Assembly: GCA_034359265.1 (NCBI GenBank)
Contig: CP136891.1
Span: 65,944,001-66,008,000 of the forward strand
DNA: 64,000 nucleotides
Source: Canna indica
Taxonomy: Eukaryota; Streptophyta; Magnoliopsida; Zingiberales; Cannaceae
Direction of reading: 5' to 3'
Shown here one piece after another: positions 35,159 to 46,167 of the stretch. Each line of letters begins with the position of its first letter. Positions within the stretch are counted from its first letter, which is position 1. The notes beneath the pieces are model-generated. The model worked only from the letters and a program-made list of their open reading frames with translations, was not told where the DNA came from and made no database searches. A program made the position numbers and the translations under genes.

Positions 35159-36462
35159 AAGGGATAGATTATAATGAAACTTATGCTCCCGTAGTTAGAT
35201 TAGAAGCAATTAGAATGCTTTTGGCATATGCTAGCTTTAAAGGTTTTAAACTTTTCCAAATGGACGTTAAAAGTGCATTTTTAAATGGTTTCATTAATGA
35301 AGAAGTATATGTTGAACAACCCCCCGGATTTGAAAGTTTTGAGTTTCCAAACCATATTTTCAAACTTAAAAAAGCATTATATGGTTTAAAACAAGCCCCT
35401 AGGGCTTGGTATGAAAGGCTTTTAAATTTTTTAATTGAACAAGGTTTTAATGTTGGAAAAGCCGATGTTTCACTTTTTATTAAACATCATGAAAATAATA
35501 TGTTATTAGTTCAATTTTATGTTGATGACATAATTTTTGGTGCTACTAATAAAATTCTTTGTAAGTGATTTGCTAAGTGTATACAAGATGAGTTTGAGAT
35601 GAGCATGACGGGAGAGCTCTCCTTCATGCTTGGTCTCCAAATCAAGCAAACCAACAAAAGAATCTTCATCAATCAAGCCAAGTACACAAAGGAGCTCACC
35701 AAAAGGTTTGGGATGAATGAAGCCAAGATAGCTTCTACACCAATGAGCACATCCATCAAGCTTGACAAAGATGAAGAGGGTGTCAAAGTTGACGAAAAAT
35801 GATATCGAGGTATGATTGGTAGTCTTCTTTACTTAACTGCAAGTAGACCCGATATCATGTTTAGCGTTTGTGCATGTGCTAGGTCTTGCCCTAGAATGTC
35901 TCATTTAAGTGCGGTCAAACACATATTGAGATATTTAAAGGACACGATTGACTTAGAACTTTGGTATCCATGTCATACATCTTTTGATTTAATCGGTTTT
36001 TCGGACGCGGATTTTGCCGGGTGTAAAGTAGATAGAAAAAGCAATAGTGGGTGTTGTTAATTCTTAGGAGCGATTCTTGTTTCTTGGTTATCAAAAAAGC
36101 AAAACTCAGTTACACTTTCAACTACCGAAGCGGAATACACCGTTGCGGCTAGTTGTTGTGCACAAGTCCTTTGGATAAAACAAACCCTTTTAGATTATGG
36201 ACTTAAGTATTCTTGCATACCTATTCATTGTGATAATACTAGTGCAATAAATTTAACAAAGAATCCTATTTTACACTCTAGGACTAAGCATATTGATTTA
36301 AGGCACCATTTTCTTAGAGATAATGTGACTAAGGGAAATATATCAGTAGAATTTGTATCCACCGATAAATAATTTGCCGATATATTTACAAAACCCTTGG
36401 CTGAGGAAAGCTTTACAAACTTAAGGATGCAACTAAGAATTTGTGCTTTTCCTAGTAGTTAA
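35159..36462 (+). pseudogene. copia pol remnant, part 2: RT core and RNase H
   Basis: Resumes RT in frame after the CACTA element: YNETYAPVVRLEAIRMLL, FQMDVKSAFLNGF, ALYGLKQAPRAWYERL and the catalytic QFYVDDIIFG (about 35513-35542). Stops occur at 35566 and 35800. RNase H motifs follow: LYLTASRPDIMFSV, GFSDADFAGC, LSTTEAEYTVAASCC, HCDNTSAINL and TKHIDLRHHFLRD; further stops fall at 36058 and 36370. The protein would end at the TAA at 36460-36462. The catalytic residues look intact; the stops are the damage. Confidence 0.92.
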
Positions 36463-36944
36463 GATGTTCTTCTTCAAAATATATATGTTTTTCTAAAAAT
36501 GCATTCTATAAAGTATCATCACATTTATGTATTGCTCTGTAGTGGGGCTTTGCGACTTATTAATGTTTGTCTTCTATAGGCTTACATTAATAGAAAGGAC
36601 TATAGTGGTAGATGATACTTGGTTTTATGACTTTCTTGATTTTCATGATGACACTCATTAATTGTACCTTAATTCTTACCCTTTTTGATGGATGTCAAAA
36701 GGGAAAAAAAAAGTAAGGTCACACTGGTTTTCATGATGCATATAGTTAGGGGGAGTTACAAAAATGATATCTATATTGATAGGGGGAGTATGCACATTGA
36801 TAGGGGGAGCATATGTTGAGTTATATATATTTTTGTATTTGTTGAGTTATATATCTTATATGCCTTAACTCAAACTCACAAAGAATATGCATATGTTTTC
36901 TTAAAATTCCATGTAATGTTTGCCATCATCAAAAAGGGAGAGAT
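36463..36944 (+). other. 3' untranslated region and polypurine tract of the SIRE-like element
   Basis: AT-rich text with the phrase AGGGGGAG repeated twice (about 36780-36810) ends in the tract AAAAAGGGAGAGAT (36931-36944) directly before the 3' LTR. The same tract precedes the 3' LTR of the gag-only element. Confidence 0.85.
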
Positions 36945-38329
36945 TGTTGGCTTAAGGGTTTCTTTTAAGCTTCGATCCTCGTTTTGATGACAACAAACAT
37001 ATATTTAATCTATGTGTGAAGTTTTGAGTTCAGGTTGAGGTTGCGATAAGCATGCAAACTTCGTTCGGAGAAACAAAAGAAAAGATCGTCAAGAATCAAT
37101 AGAAAAAGAACGTCAAAGAAAGGCTCGGGTACAAACTAAGTAGATATCTTGTAATATACCCCTAGGATGATCTTATCCCAAGCCTAATTGTAAGGTTATC
37201 CAAGTTAGAACTTGGTAACCAAACCTATGAAAAAGAATGTAACAAATATAAAGAAAAAATCAACCTCAGCCTGAGTTCGATCGACCAGCCGGTCGACCGA
37301 ACAAGGCAAAAAAATCGGCAGTGGCCTTGTTGGTCGACCGGACGGTCAACCGAATGATGCCACAAAACAACAATGACCGAAGATGGTGAAAAAGTGGCAG
37401 AGGGCTACGTCGGTCGACCGACCACTACCAAAAATTGGCAGAAAGTGCTTCGGTTGACTGATCGGGTGACCGGATTGCGGATCACTGAACTCACGACTCA
37501 TTCGGTCGACCCGTCGGTCGACCGAACAGCTCTATTAAAGCAGTGGTCGCGGGTGGTCGATCGATCGATCGATCGATGATCGACCGGCAAGCGATCGGAC
37601 GACGGTAACGGCTAGTTTTCTGCCCGTTCAATAGCCCATTCGGTTGAGGGGTTATAAATACCCCTCACCTAACTCCTTTAAGACTGCTTAGAGAATTAAT
37701 TGAGAATTTAAAGGAGTGATTTGAGCCTTTAAAAAGGATTGATTGCTGCACCCTATTCTTCCGTCAACATTATTCTTAAGCGCCCAGTTCTGTTCCTCGA
37801 CTCTGCTGCGATTCAAGTTCATCTACTGGCAAGTCGGAGGCTTGAAGGCTTGGGAAAAGAGCATTGGTTCTTCTTTCAATTCTTATCTCTTTTTCATTAT
37901 TTTTGAAGTTGTTTTAAACTTGTTTTCACCTGTAATAGCTTGCTAGGTGTGCTCGAGAAACACTTTGGGTTAGGCTTTGTAGATTTGTGTTTTACCTAGG
38001 TGAATAGGTTTGATGAGTTCTCAAAGAGGTGAGAATTGTGTCCTCAGTTGTATTCAAAGGGAAACACAAGTTTTATAAAGTAGTTGGTTAAAAATCTTTG
38101 ATGAGGAGCCAAGGTAGTGGAGTAGGAGATTGGCCGAACCATTATATTTCATTGTGTTTGCATTGCTTTGAATGTTTGCTCATTATTGTTCTTGATATTT
38201 GATAACATACATTGTTAAGTTACATTTGCATTTAATTGAAGTTGAAACTAATAAAAAAAAAATATGATAAACTAGAAAAAGGATAGATACTATTCAACCC
38301 CCCCTTTTAGTGTCGGATTTCATACAACA
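36945..38329 (+). repeat. 3' LTR of the SIRE-like copia element
   Basis: 1385 bp, TGTTGGC to CATACAACA, very similar to the 5' LTR. In the palindrome cluster (about 37275-37605) it lacks a segment present in the 5' LTR. The retained CA end shows the TA at the 5' LTR is a later change. Confidence 0.92.
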
Positions 38330-38340
38330 GTAGCGACCTC

Positions 38341-38560
38341 AACAACCCCAAGAGTGATCGTGCCTTACGCTCCCCGACAAGCTCAACTTGACCCGAAGTA
38401 CGGTCCTCGGCCTCAGCATCACACCCGGGCTCCCATGCCCTCAACGACCCCAAGAGCGGTCATGCCTTATGCTCCTCAGCGAGCTTGGCTTGACCCCAGG
38501 TGCGGTCCTCGACCTCAGTGTCGCCCTCGGGTTCCCACGCCCTCAACACTCAAGCACAAT
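38341..38560 (+). repeat. 102 bp tandem repeat in the Tat-type element
   Basis: AACCCCAAGAG starts a unit at about 38343 that recurs at about 38445, with a partial third copy near 38545. Units are proline- and arginine-codon rich. Tandem repeats between the coding region and the 3' LTR are common in Tat elements. Confidence 0.7.
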
Positions 38561-38844
38561 CCCCGACCTCAATTGCCATTCTCGATCTCCCACGCTCTCA
38601 ACAGGCGCCTTGCCTCACATTCTCAATCGTCATCCCCTGGCCCTCACATCAAAAATTTCCACTTGTTGCTCTCTTTGATCTGGCAAATCACCGAGAATTA
38701 CTGAGAAGGTACTCTTAAAACTATCTCTTTTTATAAGAGGAGCTTGAGCTCCCACAGTCATCAAGCAATATCGGCCACACAAGACTGGAGCACCTTTCGG
38801 CCTGGCCAAAACAAAATCTGTCGACACCCGCAGGAACATGCACT

Positions 38845-40723
38845 TCACAATCGACAAAAATGCAAAGCAAAACAACACATCGAGAAATAAAATGCTTGGG
38901 GAATAGGGGCCTCCTCCTCCACTCTAGGGTCAATCAGGATGTCATCCTTAAGCACCTTGAACCATCCAACCTCAGCAAAGTCGACCTCAGGGGCAAGGAA
39001 ACGAGTATGTGCTATCGCCCTTTCAAAGCCATCTGCATAATAATTGACAGCCTCATCTCCATAGTGATCAACCTCGCCTTCAAGATGTTGCACCTTTGTC
39101 TTGAGACTTTGCATTGCCTCCTTGGCCCACTCTGCCCAAGCCTGGGCAGATTCAATCTCGGCCCTCAAATTGGACCCCTCCGCAACAGTTGTAGTAAGAT
39201 CATGGTGGAGTTTATCCAACTCCACCCTTAAGCCACCAGATGCGTTCTCGACTTGCCTTGCCCGAGTGGTGGAGTCAGAAATAATAGCGCTTAGACGCTC
39301 GACCATGCCAAACCACACCTCTGAGGTCTTCCTCAGTGTCTAAATTTCTCGAGCCCGATCCTCACACATCTTCAGCTCAAACACCCTGTCCCCCCTCAAC
39401 CTGCTTACCAGACCCGCCAACTGGAGACAATTAGCTTGGGCAAGCTCGCCTAGGCCTACTCCTTTCGATAAGCCCACCCGGATGTTGGACGGGAAAAACT
39501 GGTTATCGCAATGAATAACAATCGGATGTCGATTCATCGACGAAGCGTACTCCACTACCACCACCTCCAGCGCCATAAGTTCATCCCCTGCAGGGAGCAT
39601 GACTGCCCGTGGAGGGAAACCTTCTCTAGCACGCGGGCCCATGGCCCTCTTCCGCTGCCTCAAAGGAGAATCGAGGGGAGTCGGAGAAGCAGAAGGCACG
39701 GGCGACTTGGCCACCCCAACTTTAGCAAAAGTGGAGGGGGAGAATCATCCACTAGCAGACTCTTTCCTTTGTCGACTGCAGGGGTGCTACCCCTCACCTT
39801 CTCCTACTGAGCATGAAAGACCGACTCGTTCAACATGGAGGACGTCCTCCCTACATCAAAGAAGCTTTCGATTAGCACATCTGAGGAAATTGAGGTAAAA
39901 ATAACCTTGCAAACTCCCCTAAACCTACCTATATAACTCAAGACCAAGGACCCCTCCAAGTCTTGTCTCAACAGCTCTTTATAGGAAAAAGCTTCAAAAG
40001 GGCAACACCTATCCAGAAACTCTATCACACGCTTATCCTCGGGCGAAATGCCCTCCTCCTCCACAGACGTAATAGATGTGGGGCCCTCCCTCTAGGATAG
40101 TGGAAACATCTCTGTTTGGGACTCTCGATCCAAATAGAACGACCAAAGGTCCAGCTTTGACCTTACCTTGAAGAAGTAAGTTTTGAAGTTCTTATAGGAA
40201 CTCCTGAACGAATTAAAAAGTCTCTTCCCCAGAGCACCACTAAAAGAAACTCATATACCTTTCTGGGTTCCCTTCGCATGACAAAATGAGAAAATCACAC
40301 AAAGGCTCGGTTTGATCCCGAGGCACTTTATCAGAATTTCGAAACAACAGACAAACGCCAACTATTCAGGTGCAACTGCGTCGGAGCAATATTCGCCTAG
40401 TTCAGCACCTCGTGTTTAAACTCTATGAATGGCAGCCAGACCCAAAGTTCCTCGAACAAAGTCCAATACATGAAGACGGAGGTGCCCCCCCCCCCCGCCC
40501 CTACGAAAAACCATATCTACTGGGGAGCAAGGGAGACAATCAAAGGCTCTATCAACATCCTTGCTAGAAATCTGTACGCTCTCTCGAAAAATTGAATGCT
40601 ATTCAAGGTGATCATCATCGAGCCCTGCCGTCGTACCTCATGGTGGACCCAAGAGTAAGGGTCTGAAATCTTGCCCGACGGCCCTACTTCCGACTTAACC
40701 CTACCACCTCTCCTTGCCATCAA
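38845..40723 (-). pseudogene. antisense ORF of a Tat-type gypsy element ('putative gypsy type transposon' family)
   Basis: Read on the minus strand, opposite to the LTRs and protease. The N-terminus MARRGGRVKSEVGPSGKIS then DPYSWVHHEVR matches the plant family usually annotated 'putative gypsy type transposon' (Pfam PF04195, by recall). The middle (about 40060-40300) shows RLFNSFRSSYKNFKTYFFKV and WSFYLDRE in shifting frames. The C-terminal half has two open stretches: 39714-39340 and 39318-38845, the latter a clear coiled coil (LRVELDKLHHDL, AEIESAQAWAEWAKEAM, LEGEVDHYGDEAVNYY). Stops and frameshifts occur throughout, and a homopolymer C run lies near 40485. Function is unknown; such antisense ORFs are a hallmark of Tat elements. 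Confidence 0.75.
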
Positions 40724-41419
40724 CCCGACGGAGGTTGCAAAACCCTAACAAACGGGGATAAGTCAGTACAACCTATTGACCTCAGGCCAACCCTGACAAA
40801 ACAAAAGCTGAAAGGTAGGACCAATAGAATCACCGAGATGAAGCGGCAACAGTCGAGAGAAATAGCAAAAAAATGGCGTCTCTGGCAAAAACCTCAAGAA
40901 GGCAAAATTCCAGAAGACAATAAACACGAGAATAATTTGAAGAAAGAAAAGTCGCTTTAAAGCTCGAAAGACAAAACCTCCTCATCAAACGGCTAATATC
41001 AGCACCATGATTGAATCTCAGCCAACCATTTCACAACAGCACCTATAGGGCACGAACATACGACTCTTTTTGTCATGATTACTCTTCAAACTGGAGTTAA
41101 TGCTGAAAAGGGTAGACATCAATTGAAAATTTCCACATAAGAGGAAAGACCACTCCACTACGTAGCCACCACGCTAGGAACAGAAACCGAAGGGTCGCAA
41201 AATGACGCAGCGAAGATATGCCGACTTGTTCTACCTTGGCAAATCAAAAGCAATAGGCGCACACCCTCCACAATCCATCCAAGGTCAAAACTTAGCACCC
41301 CCAATAGATCAACACGCTTTCAAAACCCAGCCGACATCTCTCTACCAGTTGACATCAAAAGCAGACGCGCTTTTTAGAGCTTGACACTAAGTCCTCGGAC
41401 TCCGACCAAGTTCGGGGGC
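40724..41419 (+). other. 3' non-coding part of the Tat-type element with polypurine tract
   Basis: No domain is recognised. The stretch ends with the G-rich tract AAGTTCGGGGGCTG next to the 3' LTR start (TGTGGACTCAAC), the expected plus-strand primer position. Confidence 0.6.
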
Positions 41420-41772
41420 TGTGGACTCAACTAGCACTTTTGGCCTAGCTGGATTAGGCCCAAAAGTGCCAACACATGAACCAGTCTCAAGTTAAGCCAG
41501 ACGACTCAGCTCGAGGGCTCCACCCGACCATACAAGGACACTTACGTCCTTATTAATTACAAGTGATTCGATAATTATGAGCCCCACATCTCCGGGATCA
41601 GCCTTGACCCATTCTAAGCAACATCCCTTTGAGATTACCGGGCGACATCATCGTCAAACACCCCTCATCCTACACTATATACAGACACGATGCTCCCATG
41701 TACATCTAGATTCCAATTTCTATTACTCTCACTTGAAACTCATTCTTACTTGAGCGTCAGAGTTTGTTTTTG
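41420..41772 (+). repeat. 3' LTR of the Tat-type element, left part
   Basis: Matches 23624-23905, then continues beyond it (TACATCTAGATTCC...CTTGAGCGTCAGAGTTTG) until interrupted by a solo LTR at 41773. The text resuming at 43826 (CTTTTGTAGGTCCCCCACC) completes a phrase typical of this LTR type, up to about 43955. Confidence 0.65.
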
Positions 41773-43825
41773 TCACACCCCAAACCCGGTATGATTGGCC
41801 AGGATATGCCACGTACCCCAAAGCCTAACTTAGACAAACTACTTACAGAAATACACTAAACTTGAACATTTATAAATTATTTTTTAATAAAAAAATAGAC
41901 TTCTACAATAATCCCAAATCACCAACTCAAATGAATGATCAAATGTTCAATTTAATTTCGGAAATATAAGTCACTAATTAAATAACACCTCAACATAAGA
42001 AAATGCGAAAACATAAGAACCCGATTCTACATGACTCAAACGACTAAAAAAAAGAAAGCATGACTCGACTCAGGTATCCCCCTCGACCACATGTCACGAG
42101 ACCCATTGTTCTGCCGCCATCAGATGCGCTACTGCACCTCAGTACCTCTCTGGTCTTGCTCAGGTGCTGAAAAACAACATCATAAGAGGGTAAGTCCAAC
42201 TAGGACTTAGTGAGTAAGTCCCCAATCCATCATATCCAGCATTATCAAATAAAACACATATTTAAGCATAGAAAGGCAAAGCATAATTCAGATGCATTTA
42301 TTTATAAGCATATCAATCCTCCTGAACATCATATAGCAACCTGTAGAAAATATGCCACCAAGTATAAAATATATACATGCTCACCTAGACCCGTCGATCC
42401 ATACATCCACATAGGGTAGGTAGTCGAAGTGGCCTCCGATCTACCACATAGCCAATGTCGTCTCTTTGGGGCATGCCCTCCCCTCACTGACACAGGCTCT
42501 TCTGATCCGTCTCTCTGGGGCATATGTTTCCCTCACTGGTCAGGATTCCGAACCGTCTCTTTGTTGTATGATCTCTCCTCATCAGTCGAAACTTTTGGAA
42601 TAGTGCCAACACTGTCTTTTTGGGGCATACCCTCCCCTCACCGGTGAGGCTTCCGGAAATATGCACCAAGCACAGTACACAAACATAATAGCATATAAGG
42701 AAAAGATCCAACTACATAATAATAAATAAAAGTATGCTATGAACATACATCGGCCTCTCCATGGCCTCATGCCATAATCACATCCCACATATTTATAAGA
42801 GTAATATTCATGCCACTTAAATTATAAACATAATATGCACATGGTCATGATTAAGTATAACATCATAATGGTACATCACATAAATCATGTCATAATAATT
42901 TAAGAACGTCACACCACGCATGTAATCACAAGTAAATGACATAGATATGTACCAATGTGCTAGAACACATAAGCTATAGAAATATCTATCAATAAAGAAC
43001 CCTACACAAGGTATTAAATGTAGTGAGCATCTATAATGAACCACAATCCCGTTTTATGACCCTAATTGCATCACCTAGGGCCGGCCTTCCCCCTTACCCG
43101 AGTGCTCTAAGAGAAAAAGGAGGGGGGGGGGGGGGGGGGGGGGGCTCCTCGAGAAACTCGGGTTGGAGCATTCGGCTAGGACCAAAATTTGGATCAAAAG
43201 ATTCGCGACAACAACAGAAACTCAATCAATTCAACACTCGAATTCGACACTAGGAAATCCGCAAAAAAATCTGAAAAAATCCCCTCTCATAGGGGGTGGC
43301 GGCATAATGAGAAAATCAGGGAAAGATGGCTTAACCCACTCACCTTTTGGAGAAAATGAAAAGGAAGAAGAAGCTAGGGTCTGTCCTACGATGAACACCG
43401 ACGAACTCACGAACTTTGGCCTCTAGATTGGCTCCTCCCTTCTCGGCGTCACCCTCTCTCTCTCCTCTCTCGGGTGGCATGCGGCTAAAGCTGTAGTCGT
43501 GCACTCCTCAAAGCCTTTAATGGGCCATGACTGGCTCAAATTACCAAAATACCCTCACTTAAATGACTCGACTTCTAAAGCCCATATCTAACCCGTTCTA
43601 ACTTCGATTCGAGTTCTGATTGAATCGTTATATTCGGCTCGAGGCCCTCTATCACCCTAGCATGCTAAATCATAGAAGCATAGTAAATAAAATTTTCTTA
43701 ATTTTTTTCTACATAAATTGCTTACCCGGGTTCAATCCCGAAGCTCTACGCCAATCCGCGCTAACTCGAGCCCACGGTCCCTTGCTTAATGATAAAATAT
43801 TATTATTAGAATTTTGGGCATTACA
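41773..43825 (-). mobile_element. gypsy (Tekay/Del-like) solo LTR inserted in the Tat-type LTR
   Basis: On the minus strand it reads TGTAATGCCC...GGGGTGTGACA (2053 bp), the textbook ends of Tekay/Del LTRs. Flanks GTTTT (41768-41772) and CTTTT (43826-43830) differ by one base. No internal region adjoins. It contains four degenerate units of about 50-60 bases beginning GTCTCTTTGGGGCAT (42449-42655) and a run of 23 G at 43122-43144. Confidence 0.8.
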
Positions 43826-44585
43826 CTTTTGTAGGTCCCCCACCAATGGAGTCGCACCTAACCAGGAGACGCGTCGGATCGCATCACCTCGACTTCAAGA
43901 AAGAACAACATCACCCCAGACCGTCAGAGTCGCACTTGATTATTGGTTATGCTGAATATGATTATTATTGTTGTTAGCCTTATTACTTGCTATTGTTGCC
44001 ATTGTTACACATGTTGTTTAATTATTCTATCTATGACGTTTAGGTGTACAATTTATTATCATGACATATGATGCATTATGGCCTTCGACCCTTATAATAG
44101 ACACTATCTTTTTGGGCCTGTTACGCACGAGTTGTGATCATTATTTTACACTCGGGTTCGAGTGTGTGTCCTCGAGGTGCGATGCCGATGGGTTACACTT
44201 TAGAGTAGTCGCAGCTCTTGCTAGAGTGTGCTTGATGTGCTACTCTCGAGGTGCGAGATTGAGGAGAAACTTAAATAATCTAATTACACTCTTAATTGGG
44301 TATACATCCATGTATGTACATACTGGTCGGTATGGGCATATTTGTCTCATGTATATTTGTCGTCACATTAGTTGACAGGATCATGCGATAATAGTTGTGA
44401 TGTACTAGGTGCATGTAGTTGAATGTCATCATGATATAATGATTGATTATCTCTAATTTTGACATATCAAGAAATCCTACTCAGCCTTCAAGTTGACTTT
44501 TGTTGTCTTTGCCTCAGATCCACAGGTAATTATTAATGTAGAATCTTGAGGTAGCTAGATGGCTATTGTCATTGAGGAGGAGATG
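43826..44585. other. end of the Tat-type LTR, then unassigned sequence
   Basis: The first 130 bases appear to complete the Tat 3' LTR. The remainder (about 43960-44585) has the look of an old gypsy LTR interior, including a GTGTGTCCTCGAGGTGCGA phrase partly repeated at about 44245-44262, but I cannot place it in a family. No gene is seen. Confidence 0.4.
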
Positions 44586-45700
44586 CACTACAAGAAAAAT
44601 GAGCATCAGTGATCGAAAATTTGTGACGACTAAATTTTGTCACAAATTGTGTCGACTTTGTGACGGATTAGTGACGGTGCAGAATGAACTATCTTGTTTC
44701 GAAAATAGTGATAGATTTATGACGAAAAATCTGACATAGGCCGGTTCCGTCATAGAATTTCTTATCAACTTGGCCTAGTATTTTTAATGAATAGCTTCAG
44801 TGATAGAATAGTAACCGATTTTGTTTCGTCACTAATTTTTCGACACTAATCCGTCATTGAAATTTTTTCTTCATATTGATCATAAATATGTCACCGAGCT
44901 GTCGTATAATAGTGATGGATCAGTAATCGAATTAGAAATCCGACATAAAAAACTAAATGAAAAAACTATTTGACCATGCATGGATTTGAACTTGAGACCT
45001 TAAGGCAATAAAAAAGATCTTTTCCATTAAAGTAAAATTGCTTTCTTGGAATCTTTTATATTACATATCCTAAATATATTAATACAATCGCTTTCCCTCT
45101 TTCCCTAAAATGACCAGTTACTTTCCCTTTTTTCTCTAACTCCGTTGATTTATCACCCCTTTCCCTCTTTCCTGCTTCACCTTCGCTGGACTAGTGTCTC
45201 TTTGCGTAGCTGGTGTTCCTTCCTAGCTCCTAACAAGAAATATCTTCTCAAGTTAAGTATCAATGCTATGTACTCTTTTACTTTAGCTTGCTAATCTATG
45301 TTATGCTGCACTTTCATAGCAAAAAGAAAATTAGTACATGAAAATGTCATAGGTGACATATTAAGATATTTTATGCCAATCATACTACCATCGTTCAAAT
45401 GGAGCTTCAAAATAGTGTTCCTAGAACTCAATTTGGTCTTTCTTAATACAACAAAAGACAAATTTGTTCTTTTCATGTGTACATCAAATTGAGATTACTG
45501 GTACTCATAGCTACAATTACATTTCATTAGTGGTGCTAAGATATGCAATTTTCTTGCTGAAGTAAGATATATTCAGATACTCTCAATAGGCTTAAATGTA
45601 AAACTCATGATGATATATGATGTCAAAAGCAATTCTAACGTTTTCTTTTAGTTTAAATGTTTAGAATGCCCTATCTCTTCAAATGTTATAAACACATTAG
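44586..45700 (+). mobile_element. CACTA element terminus with subterminal repeats (truncated)
   Basis: Begins CACTACAAGAAAAATGAGC (44586), the standard plant CACTA end. About 350 bases of GTGACGGA / TCCGTCA-type short motifs in both orientations follow (GTGACGACTAAAT, AGTGACGG, TTCGTCACTAAT), typical subterminal arrays. The matching other end (TTCTTGTAGTG) is not found before 46167, so it is truncated or interrupted. From about 44970 the sequence is anonymous. The unusually different motif set shows it is not the family of 30075-35158. Confidence 0.6.
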
Positions 45701-45737
45701 TAAGAATTAGTGAGGGTCATCGACCCTCACAAAACAT

Positions 45738-46167
45738 AGAAATTAGTGATGGTCGCGACCCTCACTAAAACCTCATATGATCCCACTAAAGACTTTTAGT
45801 GAGGGTCACTCGGCCCTCACACGTCATCAGAAAAAGTCTTGTCACTAAAAGTATAGGTGACGGTTATGTTCCGACCCTCACTAAAAATAGCTTTCGTGAG
45901 GCAGAATCGACCCTCACCAATTCTAAAACTAACTTTTAGTGAGGGTCACTAGCGACCCTCACTAAATATAAGAATTAGTGATGATCAATTTTGCCTCACG
46001 AAAGCTACCTTTTAGTGAGGGTCGGGACATAATCATCGCCTATACTTTTAGTGACGAGACTTTTCTTGATGACGAGTGAGGGCCGGGTGACCCTCACTAA
46101 AAGTCTTTAGTGAGGGTTATATGGGGTTTTAGTGAGGGTCGCGATCCTCACTAAAACCCAGATTTCT
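45738..46167. repeat. 430 bp foldback of AGTGAGGGTC motifs
   Basis: The left half (45738 to about 45935) is matched by the reverse complement of the right half (about 45965-46167) at high identity: AGAAAT, GGTCGCGACCCTCACTAAAA, CTAAAGACTTTTAGTGAGGG, TCACTAAAAGTATAGG, and AGCTTTCGTGAGGCA all recur in mirror order. The motif AGTGAGGGTC and its complement GACCCTCACT recurs many times and is also self-complementary across short spacers. The right end (complement AAGAAATCTGGGTTTTAGTG) resembles a CACTA-type MITE end. An RNA across it would form a near full-length hairpin. Confidence 0.85.

Larger units (their letters stand above)
25261..38329 (+). mobile_element. Ty1/copia retrotransposon (SIRE/Maximus-like) with a CACTA insertion
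   Basis: Full-length structure: 5' LTR 25261-26657, primer-binding site 26660-26671, gag and pol remnants, polypurine tract 36931-36944, and 3' LTR 36945-38329. It is flanked by a perfect 5 bp duplication GTAGC (25256-25260 and 38330-38334). The pol order (protease, integrase, RT, RNase H) is that of Ty1/copia. The gag-protease linker with repeated WVPK and the DSGCSKHMTGD protease site suggest the SIRE/Maximus lineage. A CACTA element (30075-35158) interrupts the RT region; without it the element is about 8 kb. Several stops and frameshifts show it is inactive. Confidence 0.92.
23624..43955 (+). mobile_element. decayed Tat-type (Ogre/Retand-like) gypsy element, with nested insertions
   Basis: Related LTR sequences occur at 23624 and 41420 in the same orientation (shared GGGCTCCACCCGACCATACAAGGACACTTAC). 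Inside lie gag and retropepsin remnants (23956-25100), tandem repeats (38341-38560), an antisense ORF (40723-38845) and a polypurine tract (TTCGGGGGC, 41411-41419). This order is characteristic of plant Tat elements. RT, RNase H and integrase are not visible, so it was a deletion derivative or non-autonomous. The SIRE-like copia (25261-38329) and a solo LTR (41773-43825) are inserted into it. The right end is approximate. Confidence 0.65.

Noticed and set aside
38354..38718. Proline/arginine-rich plus-strand frames
   Set aside because: They are produced by the 102 bp tandem repeat of the Tat-type element and are open in more than one frame.
44060..44375. 104-codon plus-strand frame
   Set aside because: No domain; lies in old LTR-like sequence between mobile elements.
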